A stretch of DNA of 64,000 nucleotides from positions 176,561 to 240,560 of the forward strand of contig JANWYG010000007.1 in assembly GCA_025057015.1 (NCBI GenBank), given 5' to 3'. Below, piece after piece: positions 55,201 through 63,049 of the stretch. The stretch comes from Blastocatellia bacterium (GTDB taxonomy: Bacteria; Acidobacteriota; Blastocatellia; Chloracidobacteriales; JADJPF01). Every line of letters starts with the position of its first letter. Positions within the stretch are counted from its first letter, which is position 1. Position numbers and translations under genes: made by a program. The notes below the pieces were generated by a model. The model searched no databases and was not told the DNA's origin. It saw only the letters and a program-made list of their open reading frames with translations.

Positions 55201-55645
55201 CTAAGATCTTGCGAGTCTCTATCACTTCACCTAGCTCACTCGACTCGGTCTTCACAAGAGGTGCTTCAGCAGTAACTGTCACCACGTCAGTTACAGCTCC
55301 AGGAGTTAGGTCTATGTCCACTAACCGAGAATCGCCCACCTGCAAGATTATCTCTTCGGTGGTGGCTGTCTGAAAGCCCTCGGCTTTGACAGTTATCTTG
55401 TAGACTCCTATTGGAACCGCAGCAAAAACATAGTTACCGTCCTTGCCAGTAGTCGCCTCACGAGTCGCATTAGTATTGACATTAGTAAGTATCACACTAG
55501 CTCCAGCTATAGCTGCCCCAGAAGTGTCGCTGACTGTGCCGCTTACCGTAGCTCTGTCAGCTTGAGCTAAAGCTAGCTGATAGCCAAAGACTAAAGCACT
55601 TAGAGCTAGAGCAAGTCGGCAAACCAGCTCCCGCGTTTCGCCCAT
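52280..55645 (-). CDS. TonB-dependent Oar-like outer-membrane receptor
   Basis: About 1121 residues from the ATG at 55645, which has AGGAGGAGG just upstream. Signal peptide (about 1-27, ALAQADR), carboxypeptidase-regulatory-like domain (about 30-110: GTVSDTSGAAIAGASVILTN), plug (DLPLNGRNYTQLATLVPGV and NGQRPAFNNFLVDGIDNNE) and a large beta-barrel ending in a C-terminal Phe-type strand (AAKIIF). Such proteins are strongly expanded in Acidobacteria and take up large substrates such as polysaccharide or peptide with TonB energy. No SusD partner is present nearby. Confidence 0.93.
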   Translation of the reverse strand: MGETRELVCRLALALSALVFGYQLALAQADRATVSGTVSDTSGAAIAGASVILTNVNTNATREATTGKDGNYVFAAVPIGVYKITVKAEGFQTATTEEIILQVGDSRLVDIDLTPGAVTDVVTVTAEAPLVKTESSELGEVIETRKILDLPLNGRNYTQLATLVPGVVRPAGIGGGNALISGGTGGASGQGAPGPRTEGARFDASGGSDIVSNGQRPAFNNFLVDGIDNNEPLFGQIAVYSNPDAIGEFKVITGTPPAEYGRAGGAVISSSFKSGTNEVHGTIYYFHRNSALNARDFGNRAPAPKAPFKNHEFGFSIGGPIFKDKTFFFGDYAGQRNNRPESGVTTVPTAKSRRGDFSDFAAAGFGVPIDPRTGRPFPNNVIPTDRILAGGGQAALNVLDTYDLPNQAGVVNNFSFTRDILEKIDSFDVRLDHNFNAYNRLFGRYTFANQTRTRASIFKRAPAGFGNGIENGNTRQLAIGDTHVFSPTLINDFRFGYSSIDISILNGGVGGTLGISETYARDAGIPNVNDGRLETSGAPGLGFNTGVGGIEFIGDGGPFTVPAKSIYIGDSVTFIRGRHTFRAGGSIVHRRSKQFDGGRSGGVKGFFGIGDGETGNTQASILLGVGQAFMQRGFVNGPFLQTFNEVGLYIQDDFRVNDRLTLNFGLRYDYFANPTEDQDRQGNFDIATRTIIVANVDGSRSLIEPDRNNFGPRFGFAYALTEKKNLVLRGGYGLLYAQESVGIPNLTQNPPASQPTQFFPRVLPNGSRITLRTGFPTLTNVIDPKRLDPNSVYVYVDPNRRTPYIHQYHLSLQYEFIKNYVLTVGYVGNRALKLLASRQLGSAANGFNMFPATSRFGQFSNVQALENRAYSNYNGLQLSLNKRLSEGLTFLFSYAYSKALDNASGPDTRFQNSGGGNLNGPQDPLNMNAEYGHSLFDVRHIFSGSVVYDLPIGQGKAINLEGVADKIFGGFQLNLITSIRSGVPFNITTSENGVRPNLVGDPKGRGGFGFNLAAFRAPTTVFRNGRNIRIGSAARNLLHGPDFQTFDLSVLKNIPLSFVNDVTRLQLRFEFFNILNRTNLGTPNATLNFDRNGLVIDDGSVGRSTFALPKRQIQIAAKIIF

Positions 55646-55766
55646 AAAACCTCCTCCTTCCAAATTGATACCTGCAGAGCAAAAAATCGCCCCCCCAAAA
55701 ATCGAGCTACTTAAAATTATTAAAATAGCTTTAAGATAAAACAGCTCAGAGTAAGGTTAGCCTTTG

Positions 55767-55782
55767 GCCGGCCTTTGCCGGC
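55767..55782. other. GCCGGC hairpin in the Oar/deacylase intergenic region
   Basis: Two GCCGGC arms flank CTTT (55767-55782). It lies between divergent genes, beside a run of seven C at 55692-55698. No regulator match was recognised; the rest of 55664-55867 shows only a possible TAGAAT (-10) at 55853-55858 for the deacylase. Confidence 0.3.
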
Positions 55783-55867
55783 ATAAGGTATCACAAAATG
55801 CTCTGCTTAGTCAAAAGGATAGTATGCTTTGCAGCAGCGTGAAAAGATTTGTTAGAATCGAGCCTAA

Positions 55868-57487
55868 ATGTGGGACTTAATCATTGCAAACAGCAAAATC
55901 TGCGACGGCTCAGGAAGAGATATCTACACGGCTGATATAGCTATACAAGGAGAACGCATCGCCGCCATAGGAAGTCTATTAGGAAAAGCTAAAGCTACTA
56001 TCGACGCCTCAGGTCTTGTTGTTACACCAGGGCTTATTGACGCGCACTCGCACGCTGACTGTCTGCTAACACTACCAGCAGAAAAACAAGCTGAATGCCT
56101 ACGCGGTAAGCTCTATCAAGGAGTCTCTACCATAATCATAGGCAACTGTGGACTCGGCATAGCGCCTTGTTTAACCGAACAGGTGGCAACCCAGCTTACT
56201 GCACTAAACGCATGGATGGCCCCGGAAGGTTTCGCCGTAACCCCAAAAACCTTCGACACTTTTTTGCAAACCATACAAAACGCTGAGCCACCACTCAACG
56301 TAGCAGCACTCGTCGCTCACGGCGCAATCAGAGCATCAGTGCTAGGCCTCGCTGCTCGCTCGGCAACTAGTAGCGAGCTAGATCGAATGAAAGGTCTGCT
56401 TCAAGATGCCCTACAAGCAGGAGCTCTCGGACTATCCAGCGGTCTTATCTACCCTCCAGGAATGTATGCGCCGCCAGATGAACTGCAACAGCTTGCCAAA
56501 ATAATAGCTTCCTCCAACAAGATTTATACCAGCCACATAAGAGGCTCAAGCGAGACCCTGCCTCAAGCTGTAAACGAACTGCTTGAGCTAGCCCGCACAA
56601 GCGGCGCAAGAGTGCACCACTCGCACAACGAAGCCGTAGGTAGACGCTACTGGCCGCAAATCAACAAAACCCTGGCAACCTATGAAAGAGCTTCAGACGA
56701 AGGTATTAGGATAAGCTTCGACGTGTTCCCTTATCCTATGGCAGCTACTATGATGACAGCAATCTATCCACCCTGGGCACTCGAAGGCGGTCCTCAAGCT
56801 CTACTGCAACGCCTTAAAAGCAACCAACAACGACAAGCTATAAAAGAGGCTATCGAGACGACCCCTTCACGATGGGACTCATGGAAGGGTCGCGGCTGGC
56901 CCCATAATTTAGTTAAAGCGACTGGATGGGAGAGCATCTACATCGGTTACGTTAAGCGTAACAAGCAGTTTGAGGGAATCAGCATATCAGAACTAGCCAG
57001 CCTCACTTGTAAAGATCCTTTCGATGCAATATCAGACTTGATGTTAGAAGAAGATGCCACTATCTCGATGCTAATCTACGAAATATCCGGAGATGAAACT
57101 GAACGAAGTTACCTCGATGCGCTAGTCGAACATCCGCTATCGATGATCTGCTCCGACGCAGAAGATTACGGCCGAGGATTACCACACCCCGCAGCGTACG
57201 GAGCATTCGCTCGCGTGCTTAGAAGATCTAGGCTTTCATTCGAGCAAGCCGTTCACAAGATGACAGCACGTACAGCGGCTACTTTCGGCATAAAAGACCG
57301 AGGTTTAATTAGCAGCGGTATGTACGCCGACATAGCTCTATTTGACCAGACTAATATAGAAGACACGGCCACCGTCCGAAATCCACGTAGCCTTGCTAGT
57401 GGGCTTAAGTACCTTTTGATCAACGGACAGCTCACTATATCAAACGGAGAATACCGACAGATCAAAGGAAAGGTACTGCGATGCTAA
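55868..57487 (+). CDS. N-acyl-D-amino-acid deacylase (amidohydrolase)
   Basis: 539 residues. DLIIANSKICDGSGRDIYTADIAI and GLVVTPGLIDAHSHAD open the amidohydrolase fold; HSHAD provides the metal His pair, IIGNCGLGIAP the second conserved block, and YTSHIRGSSE and HHSHNEA further metal His. The C-terminal LISSGMYADIALFDQ closes the beta-sandwich domain. It releases D-amino acids from N-acyl-D-amino acids or dipeptides. First gene of a four-gene run; its stop overlaps the next start by 7 bases. The TAGAAT at 55853 suggests a leader of only a few bases. Confidence 0.9.
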   Translation: MWDLIIANSKICDGSGRDIYTADIAIQGERIAAIGSLLGKAKATIDASGLVVTPGLIDAHSHADCLLTLPAEKQAECLRGKLYQGVSTIIIGNCGLGIAPCLTEQVATQLTALNAWMAPEGFAVTPKTFDTFLQTIQNAEPPLNVAALVAHGAIRASVLGLAARSATSSELDRMKGLLQDALQAGALGLSSGLIYPPGMYAPPDELQQLAKIIASSNKIYTSHIRGSSETLPQAVNELLELARTSGARVHHSHNEAVGRRYWPQINKTLATYERASDEGIRISFDVFPYPMAATMMTAIYPPWALEGGPQALLQRLKSNQQRQAIKEAIETTPSRWDSWKGRGWPHNLVKATGWESIYIGYVKRNKQFEGISISELASLTCKDPFDAISDLMLEEDATISMLIYEISGDETERSYLDALVEHPLSMICSDAEDYGRGLPHPAAYGAFARVLRRSRLSFEQAVHKMTARTAATFGIKDRGLISSGMYADIALFDQTNIEDTATVRNPRSLASGLKYLLINGQLTISNGEYRQIKGKVLRC

Positions 57488-60400
57488 TAGTAGCTGCTTT
57501 ACTTATCTTGCCCTCTATAAGCCTAGATAAAGAAATCGTCTACAGACACAATAACCTCGGCGTAGCGCTGATGGAGGAATTCAAGCATGAAGCTGCAGCC
57601 GTAGAGTTTAAAAAAGCCTTGGAACTCGACCCACAGTTTTTGCCCGCCCGAATCAACCTTGCCCTCGCTCACTACCATGCTCATGATACACAAGCAGCGA
57701 TAGAGCAAGCCCGGCATGTTCTTAAAATCGACCCCCAAAATCCCCACATGCACTACCTTTTGGGTCTTATCTACCGTGCTGCCAATAAAACAGACGAAGC
57801 TATAGCAGAAATGCAGCAAGTAGCAGCGCTTGATCCTAACGACGTAGGAACAAACGTCAATCTTGGCATGCTGTACAACCAAAAACAGGATTATGCCAAA
57901 GCGATCGAGTACCTACGGAAGGCCATCGTCCTAGAACCTTATAACGCTACAGCGAACTACCTGCTAGCCATAGCATTGCTTAGAAGTGGCAATCGTGCAG
58001 AAGGACAATCAGCGATGGAGAAATTCCAAAAACTGCGCAGCAGCAGCTACGCTACAACCTTCGGGCAACTCTACTTCGAACAAGGTCGCTATAGCGAATG
58101 CATAGAGATAAAGGGCAACGAGCCGATGCTCGTAAGTGCTGCAGCAAAAATCTCCTTTACCGCCGAAAAAGTCTTTCCAACAGATGACAACATGTTCTCA
58201 CCACCAGCAACGCTTTCAAAAGAGGAAATAGGAGCCGTAAAGTCTAGATTGATAGCCAGCTTTGCTGCTGGCCCTTATCCTTTTGACTATGATGCAGATT
58301 CGGACTTAGATTTGCTGGTAATATCGAAACAAGTCAGTTTATACAGAAATGATGTGGGCAAATTCGCCGACGTAAGCAAGCTGCTACCCAAGCTAGAAGG
58401 GCTCTTCAGCGGCGCAGTAGCGGCAGATTATGACAACGACCACAGACAAGACTTGCTACTATTTGGTTATAAGACACTGCGACTACTCAAAAACACTCCC
58501 GATGGCTTTAGAGATTTCACAGATCGGCTACCTCTGCGACCGAGCGCTTGGACACTTTCGGCCGCATTTGTAGATCTAGATCATGACGGCGATGTGGACA
58601 TTTATCTCGGCAATTTCATAGACCTAGATGCCTGGCCACAAGATAGGGAAGTGCTGAGGTTTCCCGACGACTTTCCTGGACAACCCAATCAGGTTTTTCG
58701 AAACAACGGCGACGGCACGTTTACTGACATCACCCAAGCTTCAGGACTCAGCGGCAACACCAGCCGGACTGTAGCTGTGGTCGCCGTAGATTTTGACAAT
58801 AAACGTGACGTCGACCTGTTAGTGATAAACTATGGCTCAGCAGTACAGCTTTTTAGAAATGAGCGTAGCGGTAGCTTCAAGGACGTGGCTAAGGAGGTCG
58901 GTATTAATTTCTCCGGAGCCACCTATGGTATAGCCGCCGGCGATATCAACAAAGATGACTACGTTGATTTTGTCATACCCGACTTACGAGCAGAAGCTTT
59001 GCTCTTTCTGAGCACAGGACAGGGCTCGTTCAAGCAATCGATCCTGCCAGCTTGGTCAAAGAACGCTTCTACCGCACAAACACTTGACTACGACAATGAC
59101 GGCTTGCTTGACCTGATAGTCTCTAGAGAACAGCAGCTACAAATAGCCCGCAATTTAGGAACAGAATTTTCCAACGTCGACGTAGGCAAGATACGCTCAC
59201 AAGCACGAACCTTTGCCGTGTTCGATGTAAATAATGATGGTGGACTAGACTTGCTCACGATGGCCGAGGGCATCATCAGCTACAAAGCAGAAACTAGCTC
59301 AAATTGGTTTAAGGTCCTACTTCGTGGCCGAGTCTCAAATCGTAGCGGCATAGGAGCCCGAGTCGAGCTACGCAGCGGCAGTCTCAAGCAGCGCCTAGAG
59401 TGTTTTGCCGTTTCACCACCACCTTCAGCAGCAGAATTACACTTCGGCCTAGGTAACCGTACTCAAATAGACGCGATAAAAGTTATCTGGCCTGCCGGCA
59501 TAGTTCAACCAGAACGCAGCATATCTTTCAAACAAAGCTTTATCGTCGAGGAGCTGGATCGCAAAGGCACTTCATGTCCGCTGCTCTACGCTTGGAATGG
59601 TAGCAAATACGAGTTCATCACAGACTTTCTAGGCGGCTGTGCAATAGGCTACCTGCTTGCGCCAGGACAATATAATTACCCCGATACCGACGAATATGTT
59701 CTTGTCAAAGGCGAAAGTCTGAAGCCTGCAAATAACCGCTATAAGATAAGTTTAAATAATCAGTTAGAAGAAGTGATCTTCTTTGATGAAGTAAAGCTAC
59801 TTGCTGTAGATCATCCAGAAGGAAGTGAAGTCTATCCGAACGAGCGGCTAATGCCTGCTCCACCATACCCTGAGTTCAAAGTGTACGGCGTGAAAAATCC
59901 TCGTCCGCCTCTATCAGCAAAAGGGAATTTTGGCCAGGATGTACTTGAACTGTTGCTACGGGAGGATCGGACTTACGTAGAAGACTTCCGATTACTTCCA
60001 TTTAAAGGATATGCCGAGCTACACACACTAACGCTCGAATTAGAGCGATCGGACACCTCGCGGCTACTTTTACTGCTCACTGGCTGGATAGACTATGCTG
60101 ACTCGACGTCAAACCTAGCTGCGTCTCAAGCCGGACTCAAGCTACGACCGCCTTATTTAGAAGCTCTTAATGAGGATGGACAGTGGCAGACTATAGTCGA
60201 TTCGATAGGCTTTCCTGCTGGACTTACTAAAACAATAGTAGTGGATCTTAGCGGAAAGCTTCCGCCAAAGACTAAGCTTATTCGCATAGTCACCAGCATG
60301 CGAATCTACTGGGACAAGGTAGCGATAGACTACGGTGAGGCAGTTGCGGTAACCATCACGCAACTAGCGCCGGTCAAAGCAGTGCTTGCAAGACACGGTT

Positions 60401-60825
60401 TCCCGCGAGAATTTCTTCCAGCAGGTCGTCCGCCGGTCGCATACGAGTATGAAAAAACAGGCGACGATGCTCCCTGGAAAGTGCATGAAGGCAATTACAC
60501 CCGCTATGGTGACGTGAGAGAACTGCTTCTAGAACTCGACGATATGTACGTCATAACTCGCAGCGGTGACAAAATTGAGCTTGAGTTCGACGCTGCACTG
60601 CTACCTCCGCTTCCCGCGGGATGGCAGCGAGACTTTCTCGTTTATGCTGATGGTTTTGGAAAAGACATGGACATTAATTCCGCCAGTCCTGATACGGTAG
60701 AACCTCTTCCATTTCATAGAATGAGCTCTTATCCATACCCTGAAGGAGAAGAATATCCACAGACAGAAAATTACCGGCGTTATCATGAACAGTACAACAG
60801 CAGAGTTTTTAGGAGAAAGAAATGA
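57481..60825 (+). CDS. TPR and FG-GAP/UnbV exported protein
   Basis: 1114 residues with an N-terminal hydrophobic signal (about 1-17). TPR repeats fill about 20-200 (NLGVALMEEFKHEAAAVEFKKAL, NLGMLYNQKQDYAKAIEYLRKAI). Calcium-binding FG-GAP/VCBS repeats occupy about 260-610 (DYDADSDLDLLVI, DLDHDGDVDIYLGN, DVNNDGGLDLL). An ASPIC/UnbV domain follows (SGIGARVELRSG, IDAIKVIWPAG). The last 430 residues are an unassigned extension seen in Acidobacteria homologues by general pattern. It is probably secreted or surface-bound and Ca-dependent. It overlaps both neighbours, so the operon is tightly coupled. Confidence 0.88.
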   Translation: MLIVAALLILPSISLDKEIVYRHNNLGVALMEEFKHEAAAVEFKKALELDPQFLPARINLALAHYHAHDTQAAIEQARHVLKIDPQNPHMHYLLGLIYRAANKTDEAIAEMQQVAALDPNDVGTNVNLGMLYNQKQDYAKAIEYLRKAIVLEPYNATANYLLAIALLRSGNRAEGQSAMEKFQKLRSSSYATTFGQLYFEQGRYSECIEIKGNEPMLVSAAAKISFTAEKVFPTDDNMFSPPATLSKEEIGAVKSRLIASFAAGPYPFDYDADSDLDLLVISKQVSLYRNDVGKFADVSKLLPKLEGLFSGAVAADYDNDHRQDLLLFGYKTLRLLKNTPDGFRDFTDRLPLRPSAWTLSAAFVDLDHDGDVDIYLGNFIDLDAWPQDREVLRFPDDFPGQPNQVFRNNGDGTFTDITQASGLSGNTSRTVAVVAVDFDNKRDVDLLVINYGSAVQLFRNERSGSFKDVAKEVGINFSGATYGIAAGDINKDDYVDFVIPDLRAEALLFLSTGQGSFKQSILPAWSKNASTAQTLDYDNDGLLDLIVSREQQLQIARNLGTEFSNVDVGKIRSQARTFAVFDVNNDGGLDLLTMAEGIISYKAETSSNWFKVLLRGRVSNRSGIGARVELRSGSLKQRLECFAVSPPPSAAELHFGLGNRTQIDAIKVIWPAGIVQPERSISFKQSFIVEELDRKGTSCPLLYAWNGSKYEFITDFLGGCAIGYLLAPGQYNYPDTDEYVLVKGESLKPANNRYKISLNNQLEEVIFFDEVKLLAVDHPEGSEVYPNERLMPAPPYPEFKVYGVKNPRPPLSAKGNFGQDVLELLLREDRTYVEDFRLLPFKGYAELHTLTLELERSDTSRLLLLLTGWIDYADSTSNLAASQAGLKLRPPYLEALNEDGQWQTIVDSIGFPAGLTKTIVVDLSGKLPPKTKLIRIVTSMRIYWDKVAIDYGEAVAVTITQLAPVKAVLARHGFPREFLPAGRPPVAYEYEKTGDDAPWKVHEGNYTRYGDVRELLLELDDMYVITRSGDKIELEFDAALLPPLPAGWQRDFLVYADGFGKDMDINSASPDTVEPLPFHRMSSYPYPEGEEYPQTENYRRYHEQYNSRVFRRKK

Positions 60826-61157
60826 TACTGCTTACTATTAGTTACAGATTGCAAGCCCACTGTATTACCGAATACGATCGCATTTGGAGCTGCGAAGTAC
60901 TACCTCTCATTCGCGAATATGGGTTCAATCTACTTGGAATATGGCGCAGTGTTGTAGGGCCGGCAGGCGAATACCTAGAGCTTTGGCAGTTTGAATCTAT
61001 GGCGGAATTTGAGAAACGATGGCAAGCGTTTATGCAAGACGAACGATTGCTTGCAGCATTTAAGAAAACTGGCCCTCTGGTCCTTGACGAACAGCTAAAG
61101 ATATTTGAACCTATACACACAGATCTGCTAAAGACAGGCAGCTATGAAGGAAGATAG
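60822..61157 (+). CDS. NIPSNAP-family protein
   Basis: 111 residues, a dimeric alpha-beta barrel fold typical of NIPSNAP. GEYLELWQFESMAEFEKRWQAF and FKKTGPLVLDEQLKIFEPI are family-like. Function in bacteria is unsettled. It overlaps the previous gene by 4 bases and the next by 14, so all belong to one transcript. Confidence 0.8.
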   Translation: MILLTISYRLQAHCITEYDRIWSCEVLPLIREYGFNLLGIWRSVVGPAGEYLELWQFESMAEFEKRWQAFMQDERLLAAFKKTGPLVLDEQLKIFEPIHTDLLKTGSYEGR

Positions 61158-62124
61158 GCCAGAAGAAACGATGTCACTGTCGAGTGAAAGCAATGATCTC
61201 AAAGCCAGTAGTATCTTTCCAGAACATACTTTTGGCTATGGAGATAGTGGCGATAGCTCAGAATTCATCGGCAAAGTAATAAAAAACAAGTACAAAATAG
61301 TGAGCTTGATAGCTAGAGGTGGAGCCTCGAACGTCTTCCGCTGCTTGCGAGTGCTCATAGGGGACCAAGTAGCCCTTAAGATGATGTTTCCTGAATCAGT
61401 TTCCGATCCGATCAAAATGAAACGCTTCCACTTAGAAGTTTCAACTACGGCTTCCATAAAGCACCCAAGCATAGTGACGGTACATGATTTTGACTATACA
61501 GAAGAAGGTCTGCCGTTCATAGTCACGGAGCTACTGCGCGGAATGACGCTCTATGGCGAGATGAAACGCTTGGGACGACTGCCGATAAAACGCGCTGTAC
61601 GCATCATAGGCCCTATCTGCTCTGCAATAAATGTGGCACACGCACGAGGCATAGTTCACCGCGATCTTAAACCGTCAAATATAGTCTTACACTTGATGGA
61701 CGATCAGTCAGAAGTAGTTAAACTTATAGACTTCGGAATAGCTAAGCAACATGCTGCTGAGCTAGATCCATCACAATCACTTACCGAACCTGGTCTGGTC
61801 TTTGGCACCCCTGCCTACATGTCACCTGAACACTGCCTAGGCGATCCGTTAGATGCTCGCTCTGACATCTACTCGCTTGGCGTATTGCTATTCGAAATGA
61901 TGACCGGTGTGCTACCTTTTCAGGCTGATAATCCCACTCGAATGATGCTTAAACATATCAAAGATCCCCCACCACCTATGAGAGACATCTGCCCCGACAT
62001 CCCAGAAGAAATAGATAGAATAGTACTGCGTGCCCTTGCTAAATCCCCAGATAAACGCTTTTCTTCCGCCATTGAGTTAGCAGATACCCTTAGATTAGCT
62101 GCCTACGCGGTATCAAGTATTTAA
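61144..62124 (+). CDS. Ser/Thr protein kinase
   Basis: 326 residues, a lone kinase domain with no membrane segment. Catalytic Lys79 (VALKMM), HRDLKPSN (172-179), DFG (196-198) and GTPAYMSPEH are all present; the P-loop is ARGGASNVF, lacking the third Gly of GxGxxG. The 40-residue N-terminus is Ser/Glu rich. It could phosphorylate a partner of the FHA protein at 47076-48824. Last in the deacylase operon. A second ATG at 61171 would give a shorter product. Confidence 0.9.
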   Translation: MKEDRPEETMSLSSESNDLKASSIFPEHTFGYGDSGDSSEFIGKVIKNKYKIVSLIARGGASNVFRCLRVLIGDQVALKMMFPESVSDPIKMKRFHLEVSTTASIKHPSIVTVHDFDYTEEGLPFIVTELLRGMTLYGEMKRLGRLPIKRAVRIIGPICSAINVAHARGIVHRDLKPSNIVLHLMDDQSEVVKLIDFGIAKQHAAELDPSQSLTEPGLVFGTPAYMSPEHCLGDPLDARSDIYSLGVLLFEMMTGVLPFQADNPTRMMLKHIKDPPPPMRDICPDIPEEIDRIVLRALAKSPDKRFSSAIELADTLRLAAYAVSSI

Positions 62125-62136
62125 AATATATACATC

Positions 62137-62185
62137 TTGGTATAAAATATTACCAACACAAACACTTTTGGTATAAGAATTACCA
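62137..62185 (+). promoter_or_regulatory. Tandem inverted repeats, probable enhancer-protein sites
   Basis: TTGGTA-N8-TACCAA (62137-62156) and TTGGTA-N7-TACCA (62168-62185), with starts 31 bases apart, near three DNA turns. A lone TTACCAAG half-site lies at about 62203-62210. They are 108 to 156 bases upstream of the sigma54 promoter at 62293, the usual distance for upstream activator sites. The gene for the activator is not in view. Confidence 0.55.
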
Positions 62186-62292
62186 TCAGTGTAAATCATA
62201 TGCTTACCAAGTTTCATGTAAAGCATAGATTGCAATGAAAAACGGATTGCAGGGCAAGAAGAAGGCAGTACAGCCTAAGCTCCTGCTCATAG

Positions 62293-62308
62293 TGGCACGA
62301 TGATTGCT
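62293..62308 (+). promoter_or_regulatory. Sigma54 promoter
   Basis: TGGCACG-ATGA-TTGCT matches the -24/-12 consensus TGGCACG-N4-TTGCW at every defined base. Predicted start is about 62319, leaving a leader of about 16 bases that contains the AGGAGG site of the next gene. Confidence 0.8.
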
Positions 62309-62334
62309 TATCATGTGCTAGAAAGGAGGCGGAG

Positions 62335-62505
62335 ATGTTCTTCGAACTCTTTCACAAACACTACTGGGGACCGCCCAGGAAGCGAGAAGATGGGCGTTAC
62401 TATATGACGTGTTACGAATGCGGCAAAAGCCGTCGGGTGAATATCGATCTTGAAGACATAAAAGAGCCTGCTACCAATAAGAAAGTGGTCGGCAAGGCAG
62501 CATAG
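62335..62505 (+). CDS. Small zinc-ribbon-like protein (56 aa)
   Basis: Translated directly: a 56-residue product starting MFFELFHKHYWGPPRKRED with AGGAGG six bases before the ATG. CYECGK (26-31) gives a single CxxC knuckle, which could bind zinc in a dimer or with a partner. It is basic in the first half and acidic in the middle (NIDLEDIKE). It follows a strong sigma54 promoter and precedes a small membrane protein by 12 bases, so the two form an operon. Family unknown; its coding status rests on promoter, ribosome site and the open frame. Confidence 0.7.
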   Translation: MFFELFHKHYWGPPRKREDGRYYMTCYECGKSRRVNIDLEDIKEPATNKKVVGKAA

Positions 62506-62517
62506 AAAGGCGGAAAG

Positions 62518-62805
62518 ATGCATGTTTCGGCAGCAGTATTTATAGGCATGTTCATCGCAGTGCAACTTATAGTAGCAGTTGCGCTCATCTACCAAGGTTT
62601 TAAAATTTTTTTAGAAGAGCTAGAAGATCTGCAGCTGTGGACTAGACTTTGCCATAACTATAGACAGGTAACCCAACAGATACAGTCACTAGCTCCAGTG
62701 CCAAAGTGGCTGCTCACGCTAAGCATATTTCTTATACCAGGCTTGCTACCCTTACTTTTGTGCCTGGCAGTTTGGCGGCTAATGCGTGGCTACGAGACCT
62801 TATAA
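62518..62805 (+). CDS. Small membrane protein, unknown
   Basis: 95 residues with two membrane segments, about 5-28 and 62-84, linked by a charged helical stretch (FLEELEDLQLWTRLCHNYRQVTQQ is its core) and a short basic C-terminus (RLMRGYETL). Ribosome site AGGCGGAAAG. Its small size and sigma54 control recall membrane-stress proteins such as PspB/PspC, but no sequence match was seen. A strong terminator ends the unit 42 bases downstream. Confidence 0.7.
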   Translation: MHVSAAVFIGMFIAVQLIVAVALIYQGFKIFLEELEDLQLWTRLCHNYRQVTQQIQSLAPVPKWLLTLSIFLIPGLLPLLLCLAVWRLMRGYETL

Positions 62806-62846
62806 GTTTCCACACCCGACACTCTCCTTTTGACGAGAGCATCTTG

Positions 62847-62875
62847 AGCCGGAGAAAAAACTCCGGCTTTTTTTT
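62847..62875 (+). terminator. Rho-independent terminator
   Basis: AGCCGGAG, A6 loop, CTCCGGCT, then a run of T. It ends the sigma54 operon and separates it from the glutamine synthetase gene. Confidence 0.92.
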
Positions 62876-62945
62876 AATTTCTCCCAATAGCCTCTTTCCC
62901 CATAACCGCCTTCCATAACGGAGGTCCCTCTTTGGCAAGGCCAGA

Positions 62946-62975
62946 TTGTACCACATTTCGGCAAAAAGCTAAAAT
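62946..62975 (+). promoter_or_regulatory. Possible promoter of the glutamine synthetase gene
   Basis: TTGTAC (62946-62951), 18-base spacer, TAAAAT (62970-62975). The -35 match is poor, the -10 good. No sigma54 element was found in 62876-63049. Confidence 0.35.
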
Positions 62976-63049
62976 AGCCAAACATTATGAAGCCTAGATC
63001 CTCCATAAGTAAGAGGTATCTTGGCAAACACTACCCAAGGAGTTAGGAG

